Shown piece by piece: positions 25,630 through 34,344 of a DNA stretch of 64,000 nucleotides. The stretch covers positions 1 through 64,000 of the forward strand of contig CALURU010000009.1 of NCBI GenBank assembly GCA_944323255.1. The letters run 5' to 3'. Numbering within the stretch: the stretch's first letter is position 1; every line of letters starts with the position of its first letter. Made by a program: the position numbers and the translations under genes. Below the pieces are notes generated by a model. That model was given only the letters and a program-made list of their open reading frames with translations. It searched no databases and was not told the DNA's origin. The DNA comes from Candidatus Gastranaerophilales bacterium (lineage in GTDB: Bacteria > Cyanobacteriota > Vampirovibrionia > Gastranaerophilales > Gastranaerophilaceae).

Positions 25630-26464
25630 AGCAGGCATTGAAGAAAATGAAGCAAAGATTGAAGTGAAGATGCTTTTTGAGCATTTTTGCAATTATACAG
25701 AAAAGGATTTTATACTTGGCAAACCTTTACGGGATGAACTGGTTGAACTTGTGGAAGAAAAGGCAAGAGAGCGGGCAATAACAAGGATTCCGATACAATA
25801 TATAACAGGAAAAGCCTATTTTATGGGCGAATATTTCAAAGTAACTCCGGATGTTCTGATTCCGAGGGATGAGACAGAAATTCTTGTAAGAAAAGCTATA
25901 GAAATCATAAACGAAAACTGTTTGACACCTCACCCTAACCCTCTCCTCAAGGAGAGTGAATGCACCGTTCTTGATATCGGAACAGGCTCAGGCTGTATTG
26001 CCTGCACAATTGCAAAGCAAACAGATGCAACGGTTTTGGGAGTTGATATATCTTCTGACGCATTAAGGATTGCGCTGGATAATGTTACACAGCTTGGGAT
26101 TAATAACCGTGCGGTTTTTAGAAAATCTGATTTATTCAGTAAAGTAAGAGAAGAGGAAAAATTTGATATAATAATCTCTAATCCGCCATATATCCCGTAT
26201 CACGTGGAATTGGAGCCAGAGGTCATGCAGGAACCGCAGCTTGCTTTGAGAGCAAACGAGAATGGACTTGAGTTTTACAGAAAAATAGTAGATCTGGCTC
26301 CACAATTTTTGAAATCTGGTGGCTGGCTTATGTTTGAACTCGGACTCGGAGAAGCAGAAGCCGTAAAGAGTTTTATGGAAAAAGAGTTTACTAATATAAC
26401 GATTGAAAAAGATCTTGCCGGAATCGACAGAATAATTTACGGACAGTATAAAACACAAATATAA
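25595..26464 (+). CDS. prmC: peptide chain release factor methyltransferase
   Basis: Methylates the Gln of the GGQ motif in RF1/RF2. SAM site VLDIGTGSGCIACTIAK, catalytic NPPYIP motif in IIISNPPYIPYHVELEPEV, and a helical N-terminal RF-binding domain. About residues 110-121 (LTPHPNPLLKE) are encoded by a dispersed repeat inserted between the two domains; the rest of the protein is intact. 289 residues is normal with this insertion. Confidence 0.95.
   Translation: MNIQKITKILTEAGIEENEAKIEVKMLFEHFCNYTEKDFILGKPLRDELVELVEEKARERAITRIPIQYITGKAYFMGEYFKVTPDVLIPRDETEILVRKAIEIINENCLTPHPNPLLKESECTVLDIGTGSGCIACTIAKQTDATVLGVDISSDALRIALDNVTQLGINNRAVFRKSDLFSKVREEEKFDIIISNPPYIPYHVELEPEVMQEPQLALRANENGLEFYRKIVDLAPQFLKSGGWLMFELGLGEAEAVKSFMEKEFTNITIEKDLAGIDRIIYGQYKTQI
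25926..25956 (+). repeat. dispersed CTCACCCTAACCCTCTCC repeat inside prmC
   Basis: The 31 bases contain CCTCTCCTCAAGGAGAG, a small palindrome, and match the repeat inside bioA at 44579-44613 (opposite strand) with few differences. It is in frame in the interdomain linker of PrmC. This kind of element is widespread between bacterial genes; within a coding sequence it is unusual. Confidence 0.85.
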
Positions 26465-26492
26465 AAAAGAGCAGGCACTAACCCGCTCTTTT
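26465..26492. terminator. bidirectional terminator after prmC
   Basis: AAAAGAGC (26465-26472) pairs with GCTCTTTT (26485-26492), with one inner mismatch before GG/CC. It lies between convergent prmC and the oadG-like gene. Confidence 0.75.
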
Positions 26493-26513
26493 AAAACTAA
26501 AAATTAAGCCGTT

Positions 26514-26768
26514 TTATACAGCATGCTTTCCTGCTTTAGCCATAGCGCAGGCAATTGCAAGCGCAACTCCTTCATCATCAGAGGTTTGAGCGGCTCTTCT
26601 TGCAGGCTTTGCCGCTTCCGGAACTTCTTCCGGCCATATTTTATTTACAAACTGTAAAACTTTTCCGTTAAAATCCATTGCCCAAATCATAACAGTTAAA
26701 AATACAAAAACAGTTCCCATACCGATAATCATTACCAGCAGAGCATCATTCCATAATGTAGCGTTCAT
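26514..26768 (-). CDS. OadG-like sodium pump decarboxylase small subunit
   Basis: Eighty-four residues with one N-terminal membrane helix (LLVMIIGMGTVFVFLTVMIW) followed by a Pro/Ala-rich linker and a short conserved tail (DEGVALAIACAMAK), as in gamma subunits of oxaloacetate decarboxylase-type pumps. The gamma subunit joins alpha and beta in a membrane complex that exports sodium. Neither partner is nearby, so it is an orphan here. Confidence 0.8.
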   Translation of the reverse strand: MNATLWNDALLVMIIGMGTVFVFLTVMIWAMDFNGKVLQFVNKIWPEEVPEAAKPARRAAQTSDDEGVALAIACAMAKAGKHAV

Positions 26769-26818
26769 AATTTTCTCCTTTAAATTTGTTATTCTTCAAT
26801 TAACTATAAGAAAGAAAT

Positions 26819-27157
26819 TTAAGGGGCACGTATTGCACTGCCCGATTTTAAACGCTCTGAACTATATGTTCCGTATTTATTAATATCTTGATAACTTTCT
26901 GTTCCGTCAAAAACCGGAATAATATTGCTGTTTGCGATATCCTGATTTTTACCGGAAAGAACTGACAGTTCATTTTTATCATTTGTAGTAATAACTTCCG
27001 AATGTTCTCCTCCGCTATTGGAAATTGTTGTGTTTTGCGAAGTTGAAAAAACAAAATCAGAAGATAAATAATTGTTACAGGAAATGTTCTGATTGTAAGC
27101 TCCCTGCAAAAATACAAAACTTAAAAATATAAATAATATTCTTAAAAATATATTCAC
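26819..27157 (-). CDS. small hypothetical exported protein
   Basis: A 112-residue Ser/Asn/Thr-rich polypeptide with an N-terminal hydrophobic segment (FLRILFIFLSFVFLQGAY) fitting a signal peptide. One cysteine in the mature part. It lies upstream of the oadG-like gene on the same strand with a 50-base gap. No family recognised. Confidence 0.5.
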   Translation of the reverse strand: MNIFLRILFIFLSFVFLQGAYNQNISCNNYLSSDFVFSTSQNTTISNSGGEHSEVITTNDKNELSVLSGKNQDIANSNIIPVFDGTESYQDINKYGTYSSERLKSGSAIRAP

Positions 27158-27294
27158 ATATGTATTTTACTACAAAAAATTTTAAAAATTCCATCCCCCT
27201 GTATTAACCGCTATTACTAAACCTCTGACTCTTGAAAAAATTATTGTTAATAGTACAATTGAATTAAGGGTATTAAAATTAGAAAGGTCGGGGA

Positions 27295-28683
27295 ATGCTT
27301 AAATTAAACATTAAAAACACTGATTCCAAAATAATTGGTGAAGCTAACGGGTTAAACTTGGAAGAGGAATTTAATAATTACCAACAAAAAATTTCCGATA
27401 TAATAAAAAGTTTAAACCAGCGAAAAGATAAACCGGGTCAGTGGCTTCAGTGGATGAATTTGGGCTACAATGAAGAAACTGTTTGGTATGTTAAAGAATT
27501 TGCTTCAATGGTAGAAGGTCGTTTTGATAATATTCTTGTTTTAGGAATAGGCGGCTCTGCACTCGGGGGGCTGGCTGTTACAGAAGCTCTTCTGAAACCT
27601 TACTGGAATCTGCTTACCCCGGAGCAAAGAAATGGTTTCCCGCGAATTTTCTTTCTTGACAATATTGACCCTGATTCTATGAACGGACTTTTAGATATCC
27701 TTGATCTTAAGAAAACTCTTGTTAACGTGATTACAAAATCAGGCTCTACAGCAGAAACCATGTCTCAATATATGATTATCAAAGACCGTCTTGAAAGAGA
27801 GCTTGGGGATAATTACAGACGCAACATTGTTGCGACGACTGATAAAAAAGTAGGGGTTTTAAGGCAGCTTGCGGATCAGGAAGGGTATAAAACTTTTGTT
27901 GTTCCTGATGATGTTGGCGGAAGGTTTTCTGTTTTCTCTGCAGTAGGGCTTGTTCCGTTTGCTCTTGTCGGGTTAGATATCGACCAGATTATGAATGGTA
28001 TAAAAGATATGGATCTTGCTCTCAAAAATACCAATATCCACCAGAATATTGCAGCACAGGGAGCTTTGGTGCAGTATCTTCTTGATACCAGAAAAGGTAA
28101 AAATATTTCTGTTATGATGCCTTATTCCAGCAGACTAAAATATGTGTCAGACTGGTTTGTGCAGCTCTGGGCAGAGTCGCTGGGAAAAGAATTTAATAAC
28201 AACGGAGAAAGAATTAATAATGGTCCTACTCCGCTCAAGGCTTTGGGAGCTACTGATCAGCATTCACAAATACAGCTTTACAACGAAGGACCTAATAATA
28301 AAGTTATTACGTTTATTCGTGTGGAAAACTTTGATACGACTCTTGAAATTCCTAAAATTCTCGAATATACAGGAATTGGATACCTTGGCGGTAAAACAAT
28401 AAATGATTTGATTAATGCAGAAGCTGATTCTACAAGAGTTGCGCTTGCAGATTATTCAAGACCTACTATGACAATTTCACTTGAAAGAATTGATGAATAT
28501 AATATTGCCCAGCTTCTTTATATGCTTGAGGTTCAAACTGCAATAGCCGGAGAGTTATATAATATAGATACGTTTAGCCAGCCCGGAGTTGAACAGGCTA
28601 AGAATTATACTTATGCGCTTATGGGTAGAGCAGGATATGAAGAATCTGCCCATACGCTTCAGGAAAAAATGGCAACTGTTTAG
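27295..28683 (+). CDS. pgi: glucose-6-phosphate isomerase
   Basis: Interconverts glucose-6-phosphate and fructose-6-phosphate. GIGGSALGGLAVTEAL, TKSGSTAETMSQYM, the signature GATDQHSQIQLYNEGP with catalytic His, and GELYNIDTFSQPGVEQAKNY are present. 462 residues matches the shorter bacterial form. GAAAGGTCGGGG precedes the ATG. A membrane protein gene follows after nine bases. Confidence 0.96.
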   Translation: MLKLNIKNTDSKIIGEANGLNLEEEFNNYQQKISDIIKSLNQRKDKPGQWLQWMNLGYNEETVWYVKEFASMVEGRFDNILVLGIGGSALGGLAVTEALLKPYWNLLTPEQRNGFPRIFFLDNIDPDSMNGLLDILDLKKTLVNVITKSGSTAETMSQYMIIKDRLERELGDNYRRNIVATTDKKVGVLRQLADQEGYKTFVVPDDVGGRFSVFSAVGLVPFALVGLDIDQIMNGIKDMDLALKNTNIHQNIAAQGALVQYLLDTRKGKNISVMMPYSSRLKYVSDWFVQLWAESLGKEFNNNGERINNGPTPLKALGATDQHSQIQLYNEGPNNKVITFIRVENFDTTLEIPKILEYTGIGYLGGKTINDLINAEADSTRVALADYSRPTMTISLERIDEYNIAQLLYMLEVQTAIAGELYNIDTFSQPGVEQAKNYTYALMGRAGYEESAHTLQEKMATV

Positions 28684-28692
28684 GAGAAAGAG

Positions 28693-29040
28693 ATGAACAA
28701 TCTGGTTCCGGTAATCAGGTGTTTAAATAATTTTAGAATGCATTCAAATTCTTATAAATACCTGTCTTTTGGTGCACTGATTTTTCTTATCTGGCAGGTT
28801 ACTTTTAATGTTCTTGTAAGAATTTACGGCGGCGGTATTGTTAATAACAAAATCCTTATAACTTTTGCATTTATTGTTTTTATTGCAGGTGCCATTATTT
28901 TGTTGAAGGCGTTTTGGGATTTTTACCAAGTAGTGATAAGGAATATTTTTTCACCGGAAAAAATTAATAAACCCATTTGGCTTTATGATAGTTTTTTAGT
29001 TTTATATATTTTAACCTGCCTGATTCTTTCATTTTGCTAA
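28693..29040 (+). CDS. small integral membrane protein
   Basis: A 115-residue protein with three hydrophobic segments (about 28-45, 53-75 and 95-115). It starts nine bases after pgi with AGGAGAAAG before its ATG, so it is the second gene of that unit. No family recognised. Confidence 0.7.
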   Translation: MNNLVPVIRCLNNFRMHSNSYKYLSFGALIFLIWQVTFNVLVRIYGGGIVNNKILITFAFIVFIAGAIILLKAFWDFYQVVIRNIFSPEKINKPIWLYDSFLVLYILTCLILSFC

Positions 29041-29058
29041 ACAATTGAAATTAAAAAA

Positions 29059-29428
29059 GAATAAAGCAGCTCATAAGCCGTGTTCTGTTCGGGAAAATTC
29101 CTTGATAATCATCTATCTTGTCTTGAGATTACTCTCAAGCTCCAGCGATTTTTCAGGCATCGGCGGACACCTCAAACGCCTGTTTCAATCTTGCATCCGA
29201 CCGGGGTTTAGCTGGCCGGTATCTTCCGATACCGCCGGTGATGCTCTTACCTCACCGTTGCACCCTCGCTCCTGCCACTATAGGGTGGTTAGCAGTATAT
29301 TTTCTGTGCCACTATCCGCCAGCTTGCGCTGCCCGGAGTTTCTCCGGCGGTCTGTCCTTGGATGCACGGACTTTCCTCACCCTTATAGACAATTCTTCTA
29401 AAGGCGCGATTATCCGGCTGCTTTATTC
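29059..29428 (-). ncRNA. rnpB: RNase P RNA (bacterial type A)
   Basis: The catalytic RNA that trims tRNA 5' leaders. Read on the minus strand, P1 is GAATAAAGCAGC (29417-29428) pairing with 29059-29070. Conserved segments occur in order: GAGGAAAGTCCGTGC, GGCAGGAGCGAGGGTGCAAC, the AGGTAAGAGCATCACC-type core, and near the end AGAACACGGCTTA. Length about 370. Open frames on either strand here are accidental. Confidence 0.96.
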
Positions 29429-29436
29429 TACAATAA

Positions 29437-30456
29437 TTATAACACAAGCTCTTCTACATCTATAACCGTTTTCAATTTAAGAGCATATATATTTATATGA
29501 TTTAGCAGCGCAAGCTTTACAGCATCCTTTTCTGTTGTCACAATATTACCTTCAATATCTTTAATATCTTCAAGACTATACCGGTGATGATCATCAAATG
29601 TAATCTTATTTTTTACCCTATAATCCTTTTCCAGAAAACCGTAAAACTGTTCCGGCTGCCCGATAGCAGAAATCGCACTAACTTCTGCCCCTTTCTCAAG
29701 ATGCTTGCCTGACACTATATTATAAACGTAATCCGGCTCCACTTTTGCAACCAAAGACTTTATTCCCTGTTTTTTAGTCATAATCTTTGCAAGTTTTTCT
29801 GCCCTTGTATGGTCAACATTTTTACTTACAATAACAAGTTTGTCTATTCTTTTAAACCCTTCCAGCCCTTCTCTCAGAGGTCCTGCTGGGAGCAGATTCT
29901 CATTTCCGAACATTTTTTCCGAATCCACAAGCACAATATTTAAATCACGATAAATTTTTCTATGCTGAAAAGCATCATCAAGAATAATCTTTGTCGCTCC
30001 AAGTTCTTTTATCGCATACTCTGCAGCCTTAACTCTGTTGGCACAGGTTAAAACCGCACACATATTGAGATTAACCGCAAGCCAGTAAGGCTCATCACCT
30101 GCCATATCAGCCTTGTAGTACAAATTTATACCATCAGAAATTACATTCACTTTCTTGTTATTCAGTTTTCCGCCATAACCGCGTGAAATTATACAAACCT
30201 TTTCGCCCTTTTCGACAAAATATTTTGCAATTTCAGCCACAACAGGCGTTTTACCGACCCCGCCCGTTGTAAAGTTCCCGACAGAAATCACATAAGCATT
30301 AACCCTTTGGGGCTTTAAAATACCTCTGTCATACAAAAGATTTTTTAATCCGCTCCCTGCGCCGTAAAAAAGCGAACAAAACTTGAGCAGCTTAAATAAA
30401 ATCCCCCCGGGCTCTTTTGTGTAATGTAATTTTGTTATCTCTGTTTTTATATTCAT
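29437..30456 (-). CDS. lpxK: tetraacyldisaccharide 4'-kinase
   Basis: Phosphorylates the lipid A precursor at the inner membrane. P-loop VGNFTTGGVGKTPVVAE near residues 61-77, then CIISRGYGGKLN and ILDDAFQHRK, all hallmark LpxK motifs; 339 residues. Last gene of a run with kdsB and a methyltransferase. With kdsB it indicates a Kdo-lipid A outer membrane. Confidence 0.96.
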   Translation of the reverse strand: MNIKTEITKLHYTKEPGGILFKLLKFCSLFYGAGSGLKNLLYDRGILKPQRVNAYVISVGNFTTGGVGKTPVVAEIAKYFVEKGEKVCIISRGYGGKLNNKKVNVISDGINLYYKADMAGDEPYWLAVNLNMCAVLTCANRVKAAEYAIKELGATKIILDDAFQHRKIYRDLNIVLVDSEKMFGNENLLPAGPLREGLEGFKRIDKLVIVSKNVDHTRAEKLAKIMTKKQGIKSLVAKVEPDYVYNIVSGKHLEKGAEVSAISAIGQPEQFYGFLEKDYRVKNKITFDDHHRYSLEDIKDIEGNIVTTEKDAVKLALLNHINIYALKLKTVIDVEELVL

Positions 30457-30480
30457 TAATTTTCTTTTCTCAGGTATAAC

Positions 30481-31212
30481 TTATCCCTCTACAATTGCCT
30501 TGAAGTGTTCAAAATCCTCCATTGTATCAACCCCTACAGGGACATTATCAACAACGGCAACCTTGATCTTCATTCCGTTTTGAAGTGCCCTCAACTGCTC
30601 CAAACTCTCCGCCATCTCGCAAGTTGTTTGAGCAAGCTCTGTCATCCTAAATAACGCTTCCCGCTTATATCCGTAAATCCCAAGATGACCGTAAAATTTT
30701 GCCTTGCCCTTATTTCTTTCATATGGAATTTTTGAGCGTGAAAAATACATCGCATAATTATTTACATCAAAAACACATTTTACAAGATTCGGATTATTAA
30801 TCTCATGTTCTTCTTTTATCTCCCTAACAAGCGTAGAAATATCCGTTTTTTCATCCTCTTTAATATCTCTTATAACAAGCTCAATATTGGACTGCTCAAT
30901 CAAAGGCTCATCACCTTGCAAATTGATAATATATCCGATTTCAGGATGCCTGCGTGCAACTTCCGCAATTCTGTCGCTCCCGCTCTTGTGATCGCTCGAA
31001 GTCATTTCCACCTCAGCCCCAAATTCCTTGCAAGCATTAAATATTAAATCATTATCAGTTGCAACAATAACTCGCTCAGCATCAGAACAGGCAGAAGCTT
31101 TTTCCCAAACCCATTGGATTATAGGCTTATTATTTGCCTTCAAGAGCGGCTTGCCTTCCAGTCTTGATGAACCATATCTTGCCGGTATTATAATAGCTGT
31201 TTGTTTTTCCAT
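30481..31212 (-). CDS. kdsB: CMP-Kdo synthetase
   Basis: Activates Kdo for LPS core. IIPARYGSSRLEGKPLL at the N-terminus, IINLQGDEPLIEQ with the metal-binding Asp, and KFYGHLGIYGYKREAL are family blocks; 243 residues. The order methyltransferase, kdsB, lpxK with gaps of about 25-35 bases suggests an operon. Confidence 0.96.
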   Translation of the reverse strand: MEKQTAIIIPARYGSSRLEGKPLLKANNKPIIQWVWEKASACSDAERVIVATDNDLIFNACKEFGAEVEMTSSDHKSGSDRIAEVARRHPEIGYIINLQGDEPLIEQSNIELVIRDIKEDEKTDISTLVREIKEEHEINNPNLVKCVFDVNNYAMYFSRSKIPYERNKGKAKFYGHLGIYGYKREALFRMTELAQTTCEMAESLEQLRALQNGMKIKVAVVDNVPVGVDTMEDFEHFKAIVEG

Positions 31213-31248
31213 CTTTTTCTTCCTCCCTCTGACTGCTGCAACTCTATC

Positions 31249-32115
31249 TTACTTTGTCGCATTAATAAACACTGCATTTGTTTTTAAACTTATTTCCCTG
31301 CCCGTGAGATAATTTTCAACCTCCTGCATATACTTGTCCACAGTTGCCTCATCAAAATACCTCAAATACCTCTCTCTTGTTGAAGGCTGATCCGGTGACG
31401 GCGGATTTACGAACCATTCTTTTACCATATTCGGCTGCACTACATACCTTGAACGTACTTCCTGAACCTTTACCTCCGGTACAGAAAATCCGGCTATCTC
31501 AAGATTTGTTTTCAATGTAATGTCATCAAAATTACACAATGAATCAGCAGGATTCTCCATTATTTCGTTTTCCACACGCTTGAAATCTTCATATTTTTCA
31601 ATATAATGAGGGTCTAAAATCTCCCAATATCTCGTATTTGAACGAATTATCGGCTCAAATGCACACAACTTGCCGCCAGGTTTCAAAACTCTGTAAATCT
31701 CATTAATCGCAGGCTGTTTATTAATAACATGCACAAGCACCGAACGCATCAAAGCTTTATGTACGCTGCTTTCCGGAAGCGCAATATGCTCAACAGGACA
31801 TTTCAACAACTCATACCCGCTCGTTACTCCGGCATCATCAAGAATCCTTTTGCAATCGTCAAGGCAGTCCTGAAACATGTCAGAAAAGATTACTCTACCC
31901 TTACACTCCTGTAATTCCAGAGCCTTAAACGCTAAGAGCCCAGTTCCTGTACCTATATCAAGAACTACATCATACGGTTTAATTTCCGCATACACCAGAA
32001 TAACATCCCGCACTGCCTCAAGCCAACGCATCGTCTGCTCTTGCATCTCCGGAGTCTGACCGGCAAATCTCGTCTGTTTTAACCACTGCGTCCAATTTTT
32101 ACAAATCTCACTCAT
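31249..32115 (-). CDS. SAM-dependent methyltransferase (class I)
   Basis: A 288-residue protein with the class I SAM site VVLDIGTGTGLLAFKAL and the later EIYRVLKPGGKLCAFEPI, resembling UbiE/COQ5-type enzymes. The N-terminal 45 residues and the C-terminal part have an unusual Trp-containing sequence. Substrate unknown; its position before kdsB and lpxK does not prove a role in LPS. Confidence 0.85.
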   Translation of the reverse strand: MSEICKNWTQWLKQTRFAGQTPEMQEQTMRWLEAVRDVILVYAEIKPYDVVLDIGTGTGLLAFKALELQECKGRVIFSDMFQDCLDDCKRILDDAGVTSGYELLKCPVEHIALPESSVHKALMRSVLVHVINKQPAINEIYRVLKPGGKLCAFEPIIRSNTRYWEILDPHYIEKYEDFKRVENEIMENPADSLCNFDDITLKTNLEIAGFSVPEVKVQEVRSRYVVQPNMVKEWFVNPPSPDQPSTRERYLRYFDEATVDKYMQEVENYLTGREISLKTNAVFINATK

Positions 32116-32256
32116 ATTTCCATCCTATATAACTTTGCCGGCAAAAAAATTCCGCCTTGCCTTTTCACACCACTTTTTTAACCCGAGAATACTCGTAAAT
32201 ATTACTCTGCTTATCGATTATACTATATTTTACAATTCTTAGCAATCTTATAAAAC

Positions 32257-32296
32257 AAAAAACAGGACACACAACTTTGTGTCTGCCCTGTTTTCT
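32257..32296 (-). terminator. terminator of the gene at 32320
   Basis: AAAACAGG (32259-32266) pairs with CCTGTTTT (32287-32294), continued by GACACA and TGTGTC inside. On the minus strand the hairpin ends in a T-rich tail. Confidence 0.8.
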
Positions 32297-32319
32297 TTAT
32301 TTAAACATTATAACCTTAA

Positions 32320-32616
32320 TTATGACATTATTGCGCCGGTAAATTCCTTGAAAAAATCAACTCCGCTTTTTACATGCTGCTGCACTTTTTCAAATGAGCT
32401 CCATACATCCTTAGAAGTGATTCCCTTAGAAGAATACTTTCCGTTGCCTTCAATAACTTTATTGCCCTTTGTAATCAAGCATTCCATATAATTATCAGCT
32501 ACCATGAAATTGGCTGTTGAACCGTTTTTCAATGGTACGCTTAATTCTTTAAGATTTTTTAAATTTTTAGTGAAATTAGATTTGCATGATACCGGGGATA
32601 CGCTATTTATATTCAT
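32320..32616 (-). CDS. small hypothetical protein
   Basis: A 98-residue protein without a signal peptide. The N-terminus (NINSVSPVSCKSNFTKNL) resembles those of the FG/FK-motif proteins in style, though the motif itself is imperfect. A beta-like middle is followed by a helical C-terminus. GAAAGGAAG lies before the ATG and a terminator follows. Function unknown. Confidence 0.65.
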   Translation of the reverse strand: MNINSVSPVSCKSNFTKNLKNLKELSVPLKNGSTANFMVADNYMECLITKGNKVIEGNGKYSSKGITSKDVWSSFEKVQQHVKSGVDFFKEFTGAIMS

Positions 32617-32712
32617 ACTTTCCTTCCTTTCTGTGAGTTATAAAAACTCCTAAAAATTTTTTTTGCTATTCTTTTTTTATTCTTTTGTAAATTATTACTA
32701 CTATTTTTGAAC

Positions 32713-32742
32713 TAAAAAAGCTCCCTGAAAACAGGAAGCTTT
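32713..32742 (-). terminator. terminator of the rplU-rpmA unit
   Basis: AAAGCTCCCTG (32717-32727) pairs with CAGGAAGCTTT (32732-32742) with one mismatch; on the minus strand it is followed by six T residues, just after the rpmA stop. Confidence 0.75.
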
Positions 32743-32754
32743 AAAGTCTATTTT

Positions 32755-33009
32755 TTACACTGCATAAACGCTAACTTGTTTTCTGTCACGTCTGTGCGGC
32801 TCAAATTTCACCTGCCCGTCAATTAAAGCAAATAAAGTATCATCTGAACCAATACCCACATTGTTGCCAGGGTGAATTTTCGTTCCTCTCTGACGAACAA
32901 GGATATTGCCGGCTTTAACAACTTCGCCGCCAAATTTCTTTACGCCTAATCGCTTGGCTTCCGAATCACGACCGTTACGGGTTGATCCCATACCTTTCTT
33001 ATGTGCCAT
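32755..33009 (-). CDS. rpmA: 50S ribosomal protein L27
   Basis: L27 sits by the peptidyl-transferase centre. [20 protein letters not shown] and [15 protein letters not shown] are unmistakable. It begins directly with MAHKKG, so no N-terminal extension needing cleavage is present. It normally follows rplU closely; here 710 bases of repeats lie between them. Confidence 0.98.
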   Translation of the reverse strand: MAHKKGMGSTRNGRDSEAKRLGVKKFGGEVVKAGNILVRQRGTKIHPGNNVGIGSDDTLFALIDGQVKFEPHRRDRKQVSVYAV

Positions 33010-33049
33010 TTTTATTCTCCTTTTTTCTTTTTTTTTTAACTATACTTAT

Positions 33050-33719
33050 CGGATGACATTTCGCAATATTACTAATTTAATTTTATTTTTCCCTGTCATC
33101 CTCTGCTGACTTTGCTACCAGCTGGCTGCATTTGGTGTTTTGCCTCTTGGCGGATGACATTTCGCTATATTACTAATTTAATTTTACTTTTTCCTGTCAT
33201 CCTCTGCTGACCTTGTTACCAGCTGGCTGCATTTGGTGTTTTGCCTCTTGGCGGATGACATTATGCTATATTACTAATTTAATTTTACTTTTTCCTGTCA
33301 TCCTCTGCTGACCTTGTTACTGGCTGGCTGCATTTGGTGTTTTGCCTCTTGGCGGATGACATTATGCTATATTACTAATTTAATTTTACTTTTTCCTGTC
33401 ATCCTCTGCTGACCTTGTTACTGGCTGGCTGCATTTGGCGTTTTGCCTCTTGGCGGATGACATTTCGCAATATTACTAATTTAATTTTATTTTTTCCTGT
33501 CATCCTCTGCTGACTTTGCTACCAGCTGGCTGCATTTGGTGTTTTGCCTCTTGGCAGGTGATATAGATATCTCGAATTATTTTTATTTTCCCGATCACCC
33601 TTTGTAAACCCAGCCTGCATATCTATGCTTGTCAGTTAACCTCGGCATCATTACCAATTTAATTTATTTTGCCCGGTCAACCCCTGCAGCACCGCAGCCA
33701 AAGGAAAGCAGTCAATGGC
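33050..33719 (-). repeat. tandem ~101-bp variable-stem repeat, array 2
   Basis: Five near-identical copies begin at 33050, 33151, 33252, 33353 and 33454 (period 101). Two degenerate copies follow from 33555 and about 33633. In each good copy GGATGACA (33051-33058 in the first) can pair with TGTCATCC (33094-33101) across about 35 bases containing ACTAATTTAATTTT; the right arm is followed by CTCTGCTGACTTTGCTAC. In the degenerate copies the arms differ but still pair: GGTGAT/ATCACC (33557/33594), then GTTAACC/GGTCAAC with one mismatch (33635/33675). The array fills the whole gap between rplU and rpmA. No open frame of note. Confidence 0.95.
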
Positions 33720-34073
33720 TTATTCAGCTGATTCAACACCTTCTGCTTTAGCCTTAGCAGCTGTTGTTCTGATTTTATTAATCATTACACGTGCAAAGCC
33801 TTGTCTGTGACCTTGTTTCTTTCTGTAACCCTTTTTAGGTCTCTGTTTGAAAACGATAATCTTTTTAGCTTTGTCAGTCTTAATAATAGTACCTTCTACT
33901 TTAGCATTAGCAACATAAGGCTGACCTACTTTTGACTTTTTGCCGTTTACTATCATAACGACTTTATCAAAAACAACTTTTGCGTCCTTTTCTTCGCCTA
34001 ACAATTCGACGTCTACATAACGTCCTTCTTCTACCTGGTATTGTTTACCACCTGTTTCGACTATTGCGTACAT
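33720..34073 (-). CDS. rplU: 50S ribosomal protein L21
   Basis: MYAIVETGGKQYQVEEG and the C-terminal KKGYRKKQGHRQGF are typical; a short acidic/Ala tail follows (117 residues). Start set at 34073 because AAAGGAAG precedes it and the family begins with MYAIV; the frame is open further upstream. Confidence 0.98.
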   Translation of the reverse strand: MYAIVETGGKQYQVEEGRYVDVELLGEEKDAKVVFDKVVMIVNGKKSKVGQPYVANAKVEGTIIKTDKAKKIIVFKQRPKKGYRKKQGHRQGFARVMINKIRTTAAKAKAEGVESAE

Positions 34074-34344
34074 TGTACTTCCTTTCTTTTTGAGGAATCG
34101 TAGGGGAATGCGGTTTTTCAGAGAATTATTAATTCCTCTTCCAATGTCCGAAATCACCCGTTTAGATACGATTAACCTATCTTTACACTATTTATACTTT
34201 ATACATGTAACACAAGCCTTGAGAGACTGTCAAGAGAGCAGGTTCAAATTTGTTACATTAAATTAAGTATTGTTGTGTGTAGATGATAAAACTGTCATAC
34301 CGGCAATATTTCGTATATATCAAAATAGCCACCGGCAAACTCAC

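Noticed and set aside
29045-29465. Open frames over the region after pgi
   Set aside because: They lie over RNase P RNA, whose conserved segments and P1 stem are clear.
33050-33554. CRISPR array
   Set aside because: Units are about 101 bases and near-identical throughout, with no unique spacers, and no cas genes are in the window.
33050-33719. Integron attC array
   Set aside because: Hairpin arms vary as in attC sites, but there are no cassettes with genes between units, no GTTRRRY core seen at consistent positions, and no integron integrase (the tyrosine recombinase at 61667 looks like XerC).
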